A stretch of DNA of 64,000 bases from Occallatibacter gabretensis. Its GTDB lineage: Bacteria > Acidobacteriota > Terriglobia > Terriglobales > Acidobacteriaceae. Shown one piece after another: positions 18,018-25,360 of this stretch (positions within the stretch are counted from its first letter, which is position 1; each line of letters begins with the position of its first letter). A program made the position numbers and the translations under genes. The notes below the pieces were generated by a model, which saw nothing but the letters and a program-made list of their open reading frames with translations, searched no databases and was not told the DNA's origin. The stretch is taken from NCBI RefSeq assembly GCF_001449115.1, contig NZ_LAIJ01000009.1, positions 992,001 to 1,056,000 on the forward strand, given 5' to 3'.

Positions 18018-19424
18018 CTAACTGACCGAGACTCCAGCAATCTCCCGCGCAGCTCCGCGCCCCAGCCGAATGCAATCCGAAATCCCAATCCCATCGTAAG
18101 CATTCCCCACCAGATGCAGCCCCGTCAGCCCATCCACACGAGCACGAATCCGCTTCACCCGCCCTAGATGCCCGACAGCATACTGCGCCATCGCCCGCGG
18201 CCAGCGGCTCACGCGCGTCTCCTCTGGCTCAATATGTATCCCCAGCACTCGCGTTCCCAGAATCTCGCTCAACTCCCGCCGCGCCGTCGTAATCAACACA
18301 TCGTCCGGCTGCTCCACCAGCGCCGCATTCCGCACTCCACCCAGAAACGCCCGCAAAACTGCCTTACCCGGCGCAATCCTCCCCAGAAACTTCCTGTGCG
18401 CAAAGGTGCACGCCAGCATGGCTCGCCCCGCACTCGCGGGAACCAGAAACCCGAAGCCCTCCGGCAGCGGCCCCAGCTCTTTCTCGTCATAAACCAGGTT
18501 CACGGCAATCGACGACGAATACGGAATCGCAGCCAGCTCTTCACTAAGCTGCGCATCCACCGTCCGCAGCAAGTCAGCAGCAGCCCAGGCCGGCGAAGCC
18601 ACAATCACCGCATCAAAAACTTCGCTTCCAGAATCTTGAGCCGAACCAGCCGTCGTCACCCTCCAGCCCTCAGCCACGCGCTCCAGCATCCGCACCGGCG
18701 TCTTCAACCGAATCGCCTCCGGCTTCAACCTCGCCGCCAACGCGTCAATCATCTGCTGCAATCCGCCGCGCAGCGTCGTAAAAGTCGCCCTCGTCCCAGC
18801 TCCTGTCGGCCTTCCCTTCATGACTGCAAGCATCGCCCGTGTCAGCGAGCCATACTTCGCCTCCATCTCCACCAGCTTCGGCAGCACCGCCCGCGCGCTC
18901 AACTGATTCGCCTCGCCGCCATAAATCCCGCTCAGCAGCGGCCCGGCCAGCCGATCCACAACCTCTGCCCCGTAATGCCGCTCTATCATCGAAGCCACCG
19001 ACTCATCCGCCTCACCCCTACGCGGCGGATGCAGCAACTCTCGCGCCATCCGAATCTTAGTACCCAGCGAAAACAGCGGCGTCATCGCCGTCGGCATCAG
19101 CTTCGTCGGAATCAGAAACATCAGCCCATCCGGCAGCGCCACCAGCCGCTTTCCCACCACAATCCACGTCTTCCGCTGTGCATCGTTGGAAGGAATCAGC
19201 TCATCGCCCAGCCCCAGCTCGCGGCAAAGCTCCGCCGCCGCCGGCTTCTCCGTTAGAAATGAGTCCGGCCCATCCTCCAGCGCGCTCCCCGCAACCGTTG
19301 CGCTCGAAATCACGCCGCCCAGCCGGTTCCCGGCTTCAAATAGCGTGTACTCCGCGCCCGCTTTTTCCAGCTCAAACGCCGCCGCAAGCCCCGCAATTCC
19401 GCCGCCAATGATCGCCGTCCGCAT
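18018..19424 (-). CDS. hemY: Protoporphyrinogen/coproporphyrinogen oxidase, HemY type
   Basis: 468 residues. An FAD enzyme of the oxygen-dependent protoporphyrinogen oxidase family, acting in the penultimate steps of haem synthesis. The N-terminal dinucleotide-binding motif AIIGGGIAGLAAAFELEKAG is followed by FEAGNRLGG; the C-terminal FAD motif is in LHLVGNAYDGIGISDCIRLG. ATG 19424 has AAGGACA upstream and removes a 21-residue 5' extension. Whether the physiological substrate is protoporphyrinogen or coproporphyrinogen III cannot be decided from sequence alone. No other hem genes are in the window. Confidence 0.9.
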   Translation of the reverse strand: MRTAIIGGGIAGLAAAFELEKAGAEYTLFEAGNRLGGVISSATVAGSALEDGPDSFLTEKPAAAELCRELGLGDELIPSNDAQRKTWIVVGKRLVALPDGLMFLIPTKLMPTAMTPLFSLGTKIRMARELLHPPRRGEADESVASMIERHYGAEVVDRLAGPLLSGIYGGEANQLSARAVLPKLVEMEAKYGSLTRAMLAVMKGRPTGAGTRATFTTLRGGLQQMIDALAARLKPEAIRLKTPVRMLERVAEGWRVTTAGSAQDSGSEVFDAVIVASPAWAAADLLRTVDAQLSEELAAIPYSSSIAVNLVYDEKELGPLPEGFGFLVPASAGRAMLACTFAHRKFLGRIAPGKAVLRAFLGGVRNAALVEQPDDVLITTARRELSEILGTRVLGIHIEPEETRVSRWPRAMAQYAVGHLGRVKRIRARVDGLTGLHLVGNAYDGIGISDCIRLGRGAAREIAGVSVS

Positions 19425-19542
19425 AAACTGTCCTTGCCAGTCTAGCCCACGCTCTCCGGCATCTCGGAATTCCATCACAGCCGCCATACGAAAACGATAG
19501 ATTCCCCATCGCCACTCAAGTGACTCCAGTCACCCGCAAACA

Positions 19543-19572
19543 AAAGGACCGGAGCCTAAGCTCCGGTCCTTT
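19543..19572 (-). terminator. Terminator of the HtrA gene
   Basis: A perfect 13-bp stem (AAAGGACCGGAGC at 19543-19555, GCTCCGGTCCTTT at 19560-19572) with a CTAA loop, 30 nt after the HtrA stop and T-rich on the minus strand; it may also serve hemY readthrough. Confidence 0.85.
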
Positions 19573-19602
19573 CACGAACCACGAACAACTAGCCACTAAC
19601 TA

Positions 19603-21123
19603 CTAATTGCTATCCGGATGCACCGTCCGGTAGCTCGCATTTCCATGCGACCACACCAGCAGCAGCACATCCTTGCCGTCCGGAACCGCGTGAATCTGGC
19701 TCACCGTTTCGCTGGCTGACGTCACCGGCTTGCGGTTTACCTCCACAATCACGTCTCCCGGCTGAATAGCCGCATCCTCCGCGGGGCTACCCTGCCGAAC
19801 GTCCTCCACCACCGCGCCCTTCACCCGCGCCGGTATCTGGAACTGCTGCCTGACATCGTCACTCAGGTCGCCTACAGAAACTCCAAGGCGTCCCTTGTTC
19901 TCCGCCGCGCCGCCTTCGTTCGAAGCCTCCTCAGTCTTATCCTTAAAGGCTCCAACCGTCAGGTTCAGCGTGACCGGCTTTCCATCGCGAACGACATTCA
20001 GCTTCAACGCCTGTCCCGGCTGCATCTGGCTCACCGCCATCTGAAATGCGCTACCAGAATCCACCGTCTGTCCGTTCGCTTCCTTCACCACATCGCCCTG
20101 CTTCAGGCCGCCCTTGCTCGCAGGTGAATCCGGCTGCACCTGCGCAATCAACGCGCCTGACGCATCGGAAATGTTAAAGAACTGCGCATTCTCCGGCGTC
20201 ACATCATTCAGGTTCACACCAAGGTATCCATGCTCAATCTTGCCGTGCGCAATCAACTGCTCTGAGACCGAGCGCACCATCTGCACAGGAATCGCAAATC
20301 CAGCTCCCGCAAACGAGCCGCTCTCAGAAACAATCGCCGTGTTGATACCCACCAGCTCCCCGCGTGCATTCACCAGCGCGCCGCCGGAGTTGCCCGGATT
20401 GATCGCAGCATCCGTCTGGATATACCCACCCGGCTTCCGGCGATCCTGATCTGCAAATGGATTCGGTCGGTCAAGCGCGCTCACAATCCCGCGCGTAATC
20501 GTGCCGCTCAACCCGAACGGGCTCCCAAACGCCAGCACCGTCTGTCCCGGCTTCAGCTTCGTCGAATCACCCCACGCAATCGCGGGCAGCTCCTTCGCAT
20601 CTACCTTGATCACCGCCAGGTCGGTCAACTTATCCACGCCAATGACCTTCGCCGTCAAAATCCGCCGGTCATGCAGCGTCACCTTCACCTGTGTCGCGCC
20701 ATCCACCACGTGATTGTTCGTCACAATGTAGCCATCAGACGTAATAATCACGCCCGAGCCGATCCCATGCTCAATCTGCGGTCCCTGATGTTGACCGCCC
20801 ATCCCGCCAAAAAACCTCCGCAGCTCCGGCGGAATCTGTTGCATCTCTTCGCCACCGCCGTCCTTCGCGTCCACCTTCGCCGTTACCGCCACGTTCACCA
20901 CAGCCGGCGTCACGCGCGAGCTTACAGCTTCCATCGCGTGATCCAATGACGTCAGCGCAGCCGTCGATTCCTCGTCCAGCGGCGCCACGCCATTACCCGA
21001 TGAGGCAAACACATTCCCGTGCCCTGCATACAGCACAGCGCCCAAAGCAAAGGCTGCTGCAATTCCCGCCGGAGCCCAAAACCGCTTCATAATCGCAACT
21101 AAATGATTAGTTGATTCACGCAT
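19603..21123 (-). CDS. Do/HtrA family periplasmic serine protease
   Basis: 506 residues. A signal/anchor segment (MKRFWAPAGIAAAFALGAVL) is followed by a trypsin-like domain with His138 (TNNHVV), Asp168 (KLTDLAVI) and Ser246 (PGNSGGAL), then two PDZ domains (from about 295 and 405). DegP/DegQ-type enzymes degrade or refold damaged envelope proteins. ATG 21123 has GGAG 8 nt upstream; ATG 21090 (MKRF) would give a conventional signal peptide but has no ribosome-binding site. An AACTAA-N4-TTAGTT palindrome lies between these two start codons and matches one upstream of the BlaI-like gene two genes away, suggesting BlaI control. The M56 gene lies 140 nt upstream on the same strand. Confidence 0.93.
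   Translation of the reverse strand: MRESTNHLVAIMKRFWAPAGIAAAFALGAVLYAGHGNVFASSGNGVAPLDEESTAALTSLDHAMEAVSSRVTPAVVNVAVTAKVDAKDGGGEEMQQIPPELRRFFGGMGGQHQGPQIEHGIGSGVIITSDGYIVTNNHVVDGATQVKVTLHDRRILTAKVIGVDKLTDLAVIKVDAKELPAIAWGDSTKLKPGQTVLAFGSPFGLSGTITRGIVSALDRPNPFADQDRRKPGGYIQTDAAINPGNSGGALVNARGELVGINTAIVSESGSFAGAGFAIPVQMVRSVSEQLIAHGKIEHGYLGVNLNDVTPENAQFFNISDASGALIAQVQPDSPASKGGLKQGDVVKEANGQTVDSGSAFQMAVSQMQPGQALKLNVVRDGKPVTLNLTVGAFKDKTEEASNEGGAAENKGRLGVSVGDLSDDVRQQFQIPARVKGAVVEDVRQGSPAEDAAIQPGDVIVEVNRKPVTSASETVSQIHAVPDGKDVLLLVWSHGNASYRTVHPDSN
21097..21112 (-). promoter_or_regulatory. BlaI-type operator at the HtrA gene
   Basis: AACTAA-ATGA-TTAGTT, a perfect 6-bp inverted repeat with 4-bp spacer, identical in its arms to the element at 23053-23068 in front of the BlaI-like gene. 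It lies inside the first codons of the HtrA frame if translation begins at 21123, or just upstream if it begins at 21090. Confidence 0.6.
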
Positions 21124-21271
21124 ATTCATTCACTCCAAGTTGTTGATCCTGCATTGTTTTTGAATGGCACGAGCCTCAGCCCGCACATAAATTTCTCGAT
21201 AGGCTATCGGGTTTAGCTCCCGAGGGATCTTTCTTGTCCCTTGTCCCTGTTCCCTTGTTCCTTGCCTCTTT

Positions 21272-22594
21272 CTAAATCTGCACAATCAGCCAGCCATTCG
21301 GCGTCGCTACAAAATAAACCGCAGGAACCGCAGTCACAGGCGGCTCCCTGCCTTCGCGCAGCATCGTCCAGATCACCCGCTGCTGCACGCCCAGATCATT
21401 CCACTCCGCCATCACCAGCAGATGATTGCCGCCCGGAACTCTCTGTACTGGCTTCCACAGTCCAGCCAGCTTCAACTCAGCTGTCTTCACTGTGATCGGG
21501 TGCCCCACCCTCGCGGCGTATTTGTTTTTGCCGCTAGGGTGGGAACGGCAAACCGTCCCCGTTGCGCGTGCCTCAACCAGCATCGTCATCTTCATAAGCT
21601 GAGGCTTCGCCCCAACCAGCGTCGGTGCCTCACTCGAAGCAATCTCCGCCTGCGCCACCGGCGCAAAGCTCACCATCTCAGGACTCCGCGCCAGCATCAG
21701 TGCGCCCACCAGACTAGCCGCCATCACGCCGCCCGTCACGCCAACAGCCATCCGCCGTCCCAGCGTCCGTTCGCCGCGCAAAATCCGCTCCACGCGTCGC
21801 ACCAGCTCCGGCCGCTTCTCCCACGCGCCCAGCGCCAGGCTCATCCCGCGCTGCAGCATCGCATGTTCTGCCAGATGTGCCAGGCACATCGCATACGCCT
21901 TGCGCCCATTGCCAGCCTCCAGCACGCGATCGTCGCAGGCCAGCTCGCGCTCCGCGCACAGCCGCCGCTCCACCCACGCCAGCGCAGGATTCAGCGGAAA
22001 CGCCACCAGCGCCAGCTTCTGCAGCAGGTTCGTCCAGTCGTCCGCACGCCGCAGATGCTCCAACTCATGAATCAGAACCTGCTTCAGCTCCGCCTCAGGC
22101 AGGCTCTCCATCAGCTTTGCCGGAATCAAAATCTTCGGTCGAAAGAACCCAATCACGCTGGGCCTTGCAATCTCATCGGATACGCAAAGCCGCACCCGCC
22201 TGCCCGCCACAATCTCGCGAAATCCAGCTTCCGCAGGCAGTTCCACCGCGCGCCTGGCCAGCCGCCGCAGATGCACCACACCAATGCCAAGCTGCACAGC
22301 CCTCGCCAGCGAAAGCGCTACCCATAGACCCAATATCGCGTAGCCCCACCGCAAGTCGAGATGCGCCACTGGAGCTGCAACCGCATCAGCCGATTTCGCC
22401 ATCAACGGCGATATTTGCAGTCCGACCAGCAGCGCAAAAACGCCCAGCCACACCGTGCTCCGCGCAGCCGCGCTGAGTCGCGGAAAAGCCCGCAGCACAG
22501 CCCATGTCAGGCCCGCTAGCACGGTTCCCTCCCACAAGGCGGAAACCAGAGCCGAAGCCGCAACCGGACTCAAAGATGCAAGCCACTCATTCAT
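21272..22594 (-). CDS. M56 family membrane metallopeptidase (BlaR1/MecR1-like)
   Basis: 440 residues. Four N-terminal hydrophobic segments, a cytoplasmic zinc-protease motif HELEH at 176-180 with a downstream Glu in ERELACDD, then a further hydrophobic segment and ~130 C-terminal residues outside. In BlaR1 the external domain is a penicillin sensor; here it is short, lacks penicillin-binding motifs and ends around YFVATPNGWLIVQI, so the signal sensed is unknown. It overlaps the BlaI-like gene by 4 bases (ATGA), so the two are translationally coupled. About 15 codons near residue 350 coincide with a hairpin repeat (21498-21543). Confidence 0.88.
   Translation of the reverse strand: MNEWLASLSPVAASALVSALWEGTVLAGLTWAVLRAFPRLSAAARSTVWLGVFALLVGLQISPLMAKSADAVAAPVAHLDLRWGYAILGLWVALSLARAVQLGIGVVHLRRLARRAVELPAEAGFREIVAGRRVRLCVSDEIARPSVIGFFRPKILIPAKLMESLPEAELKQVLIHELEHLRRADDWTNLLQKLALVAFPLNPALAWVERRLCAERELACDDRVLEAGNGRKAYAMCLAHLAEHAMLQRGMSLALGAWEKRPELVRRVERILRGERTLGRRMAVGVTGGVMAASLVGALMLARSPEMVSFAPVAQAEIASSEAPTLVGAKPQLMKMTMLVEARATGTVCRSHPSGKNKYAARVGHPITVKTAELKLAGLWKPVQRVPGGNHLLVMAEWNDLGVQQRVIWTMLREGREPPVTAVPAVYFVATPNGWLIVQI
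21498..21543. repeat. GGGTGCCC-type hairpin repeat, copy 3, inside the M56 coding sequence
   Basis: GGGTGCCC is followed by CCACCCT and CGGC, a T-rich loop, then GCCG and AGGGTGGGA, forming an imperfect stem. It resembles the intergenic elements at 8138 and 17966 but lies in frame within the M56 gene (encoding roughly SHPSGKNKYAARVGHP on the minus strand). Confidence 0.5.
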
Positions 22595-23016
22595 CGCCGC
22601 GCCCTCATTCCGTCTGCCATTCCGCCTACAGACTCATCGTCCGTCGCCCCGGCAATCCGTTCCTTCAGCCGCTTTAGCTCTTCGGCAGTCAACTCGTCAT
22701 CCCCTAACAGCGATAACACCAGCCGCTCCCGTGAGTTGCCAAAAAACCGCTCCAGCACATGCCGAATCTCGCTCCGGCTCGCCTCATCCTCGGCCACGCA
22801 CGGCGAGTAAAGAAACGCCCGCCCCTGCTGCCGGTGCATCACATAGCCCTTCTGCTCCAGGATACGCACCGTCGTAAGAACGGAGGTATATGCCAGCGGC
22901 CCATTATCAGCCGCCGCGGCCGCAATATCGGCGACAGCCGACTCGCCCCGAGTCCACAGGATCTTCATCAGCCTCAGCTCAGCTGGCGTCAACGTATTCG
23001 ATGGCTTCGGAGGCAT
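22591..23016 (-). CDS. BlaI/MecI family transcriptional repressor
   Basis: 141 residues. A winged-helix protein: LTPAELRLMKILWTRGESAV, then LAYTSVLTTVRILEQKGYVMH, the typical BlaI recognition helix and wing, and a C-terminal dimerisation helix (LERFFGNSRERLVLSLL). In the family it is cleaved by the partner M56 protease, freeing target promoters. The start at 23016 has AAGGAG 12 nt upstream. A palindrome at 23053-23068 sits in its promoter, and a matching copy lies at the HtrA gene. Confidence 0.92.
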   Translation of the reverse strand: MPPKPSNTLTPAELRLMKILWTRGESAVADIAAAAADNGPLAYTSVLTTVRILEQKGYVMHRQQGRAFLYSPCVAEDEASRSEIRHVLERFFGNSRERLVLSLLGDDELTAEELKRLKERIAGATDDESVGGMADGMRARR

Positions 23017-23052
23017 GGTTCTGGAAAACTCCTTCTACAAATTAGACGAGAC

Positions 23053-23068
23053 AACTAAAGAATTAGTT
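23053..23068 (-). promoter_or_regulatory. BlaI-type operator in front of the BlaI-M56 operon
   Basis: AACTAA-AGAA-TTAGTT, a 6-bp perfect inverted repeat with 4-bp spacer, 37 nt upstream of the BlaI-like start codon. Arms and spacing are identical to the element at 21097-21112. BlaI/MecI operators are short palindromes of this size. Confidence 0.65.
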
Positions 23069-23267
23069 ACCATAGCCGGCCAATCCATGCAATAAAACTT
23101 GGAGAGTATCCCAGCAAGGCAAGTCAGCAAGAGGCGATACGGTTCGCTTCTCCTGGCTCTTTTTATCATTTCTCAGATTGCGCTTTGCTGCGCGGGCCGT
23201 CCTCTGCCAAACTCGTTTTGCGTGGGAGAATTTGATTGCTCTGTGATCTCACAGTCGAGGCAACCTT

Positions 23268-23735
23268 ATGTCCAATATTTTGTCAGCCGGAAGGCCGGCT
23301 CCAGATTTCAGTGTTCATGTCACGCCTGACCAAAAGCTCTCTCTGAGCGAGTTGCGCGGCAAGCCGGTTATTCTGGCATTCTACCCAGCTGACTGGAGCC
23401 CGGTTTGCGGTGACCAGATGGCGCTTTATAACGAGATTCTGCCCGAGTTTCAAAAGCTTGGCGCCGTATTGGTGGGAGTATCAGTCGATGGCGTCTGGTG
23501 CCACGAGGCGTTTGCCAAAGATAGACACTTGCAATTCCCGTTGGCCGCAGACTTTGAACCTAAAGGCGAGATTGCGAAAGCTTACGGTGCCTATCGAACC
23601 GTCGAAGGCGTCTGTGAGCGGGCACTCTTTGTCATTGACCGGGAGGGAGTGATTGCCTGGAGCTATCTCTCGCCGGTCGCGATCAATCCTGGAGCCGACG
23701 GAATCCTGGAAGCTCTTGAGAATCTGCCGAAATAG
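23268..23735 (+). CDS. Peroxiredoxin (AhpC/TSA family)
   Basis: 155 residues. A thioredoxin fold with the peroxidatic cysteine Cys47 in the motif YPADWSPVCGDQ, where Pro and Trp precede the Cys as in AhpE/BCP-like enzymes. Cys78 and Cys116 are candidate resolving residues. It reduces peroxides in the cytoplasm (no signal peptide). GAGG lies 7 nt before ATG 23268. The next gene, a DsbA-like protein, starts 9 nt after the stop and is probably its operon partner. Confidence 0.9.
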   Translation: MSNILSAGRPAPDFSVHVTPDQKLSLSELRGKPVILAFYPADWSPVCGDQMALYNEILPEFQKLGAVLVGVSVDGVWCHEAFAKDRHLQFPLAADFEPKGEIAKAYGAYRTVEGVCERALFVIDREGVIAWSYLSPVAINPGADGILEALENLPK

Positions 23736-23743
23736 GAGACGTC

Positions 23744-24268
23744 ATGAGCAAACTTTCCATTGAGGTCAACGCGGACGACCACATACAAGGAAATTCCACG
23801 GCGGAGTGCAGCCTGGTGGAATATGGCGATTATGAATGTCCGCATTGCGGCACGGCCTATCCAATCGTCAAGAGAGTACAAAAGCACTTTGGAAAACGGC
23901 TCTCATTTGTCTTCCGCAATTTTCCCCTGACGCAGATCCATCCGTGGGCAGAACCGGCTGCTGAAGTGGCCGAATTTGCCGGAGTTCACGGCAAGTTCTG
24001 GGAAATGCATGATCTGCTCTTTGAGAATCAGGAAAATTTAGGCGAGACCCTCTTCCTGAATCTGGCTGACAAGCTCGACCTGTCAACTGCCCAGTTACAA
24101 ACTGCAAAAGCAAGCCAGACCTACCGCTCTCGGGTGCGGGCTGATTTTTCTGGAGGCGCACGCAGTGGCGTCAACGGAACTCCGACTTTCTTCATCAACG
24201 GTCGGCGTCACAACGGACCCTTCGATTTCGATTCCTTGAGTGAGGCTATCGAACTGGCCCTTCGCTAA
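23744..24268 (+). CDS. DsbA-like thiol oxidoreductase, apparently cytosolic
   Basis: 174 residues. It carries the DsbA-type active site CPHC (Cys32-Cys35, in EYGDYECPHCGTA), the helical insertion, and the cis-Pro loop GVNGTPTFFINGRRH. Unlike secreted DsbA it has no signal peptide (MSKLSIEVNADDHIQG). Such proteins (FrnE/YyaL-like group) act on cytosolic thiols or detoxification. Ribosome-binding site AGGAGACGTC. Coupled to the peroxiredoxin gene, it could be the reductant or a repair partner of that enzyme, which is an inference from position. Confidence 0.88.
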   Translation: MSKLSIEVNADDHIQGNSTAECSLVEYGDYECPHCGTAYPIVKRVQKHFGKRLSFVFRNFPLTQIHPWAEPAAEVAEFAGVHGKFWEMHDLLFENQENLGETLFLNLADKLDLSTAQLQTAKASQTYRSRVRADFSGGARSGVNGTPTFFINGRRHNGPFDFDSLSEAIELALR

Positions 24269-24489
24269 ATCGGTAGCGGCGCATACGTTGACGCACCTTG
24301 CACTTCAAAGCCTTGTAAATCTCGGTGCTCACCGGCTGGGCAATTGTCTGACTTTCTTGCATCTGCAAGCGTGTCTTGCGCTATGGCATGGTTGAGCTGC
24401 GAGCCCCTGACAGCCTCCAATCTTCAATTGTTTCTGTGAATGTTGCACCTTACTTTGTATCGATCCCTCATCCCACTGCTTCTCACCAC

Positions 24490-24684
24490 ATTACTTTGGT
24501 CCAACTCCCTTTCGTACCGTCCTTCGTGTTCAGAAAGTTTGCGTGCAATTAAGGGGTTTTCTGTCACACTCATAATCAGCAGTAGAAAAGCCACGGCCCG
24601 AACCTTAAAAGGTTCGGGCCGTGGCCGTTTTGGGGAGGGGACGGGGCCCCTCCCCCATCCCCTCTGCACTAGAATTTGTGCAAA
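24490..24684 (-). repeat. ~195-bp structured repeat, copy A
   Basis: Within the 677-base gap between the DsbA-like and cupin genes. It is nearly identical to the inverted copy at 30866-31062. Reading the minus strand: GTGCAGAGGGGATGGGGG, a GGGGAGGGG/CCCCTCCCC stem, a 14-bp stem (CCACGGCCCGAACC/GGTTCGGGCCGTGG), a T-rich stretch, then ATGAGTGTGACAGAAAACC and a short open frame (MSVTENPLIARKLSEHEGR, then YERELDQSN, about 49 residues). Differences between copies fall in the hairpin loops. The rest of the gap (24690-24945) is A+T-rich and contains nothing I recognise. Confidence 0.85.
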
Positions 24685-24945
24685 TTGGTCTTTTACCTAA
24701 ATTCGAGCTGTTGGTCTCCAGCTCAGTGGAAAGCCGTAAAACGTCAGCAAAAGTGTCATTAAGGCGCTATTTAGACCCCATTAAGACACTCAGTTTCTAG
24801 GGCTGAATTTAACCGTAAGTTGATCATTGTAAATGAGTTGTAAAATAAATAACCAGAGAAAATCACCCAAAATCAACTTTTCTATTAACTCATAAGTAAA
24901 CATTGCACGAAAACAAGTGCAAAAATAAGGCAACCAGTACATTTA

Positions 24946-25341
24946 CTATCCCGAGTACTGCTCGTCGCTGACCTTCTCCAGCCACTCGACCGCCTGGCCG
25001 TTCAGCCGCTCCTGAATGGCAATATGCGTCATGGCCGTCTCGGGCGAAGCTCCGTGCCAGTGCTTTTCGCCGGGCGCAAACCAGACCACATCGCCAGGAT
25101 GGATTTCTTCAACTGGCCCGTCCCAGCGCTGCGCCCGACCGCGCCCGCTGGTCACAATCAGAGTCTGACCCAGCGGATGCGTATGCCACGCCGTCCGCGC
25201 ACCGGGTTCGAAAGTCACATGCGCACCGACAACGCGGGAAGGCTCCGGTGCGGAAAAAAGAGGATCCACCCGCACCGTGCCCGTGAAATATTCCTCCGGC
25301 CCTTTGCCCGAAGGCTTGGAGCCGGCTCGTTGAATCTCCAT
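24946..25341 (-). CDS. Cupin, (R)-hydroxynitrile lyase-like
   Basis: 131 residues, single cupin barrel. The metal-ligand pattern falls at His53, His55 and Gln59 (WHTHPLGQT) and His94 (EKHWHGASP). These are the positions of the manganese ligands described for the cupin hydroxynitrile lyase of Granulicella tundricola, and overall similarity as recalled is very high. That enzyme cleaves or forms mandelonitrile in vitro; its natural role is unsettled. The gene starts 19 nt after the stop of a zinc alcohol dehydrogenase gene, so they are probably one operon. Alternative: a general cupin detoxification enzyme. Confidence 0.85.
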   Translation of the reverse strand: MEIQRAGSKPSGKGPEEYFTGTVRVDPLFSAPEPSRVVGAHVTFEPGARTAWHTHPLGQTLIVTSGRGRAQRWDGPVEEIHPGDVVWFAPGEKHWHGASPETAMTHIAIQERLNGQAVEWLEKVSDEQYSG

Positions 25342-25360
25342 GAACCAACTTCTTTCCGGC

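Noticed and set aside
24246-24362. Minus-strand frame of 38 residues (MQESQTIAQPVSTEIYKALK, continuing with a basic end) overlapping the 3' end of the DsbA-like gene
   Set aside because: It looks somewhat coding-like, but it is short, has no ribosome-binding site and overlaps a real gene; could be a remnant of a lost gene.
24269-24945. Possible tRNA or mobile-element gene in the long gap around repeat A
   Set aside because: No T-loop or cloverleaf sequence and no transposase motif; only the structured repeat is supported.
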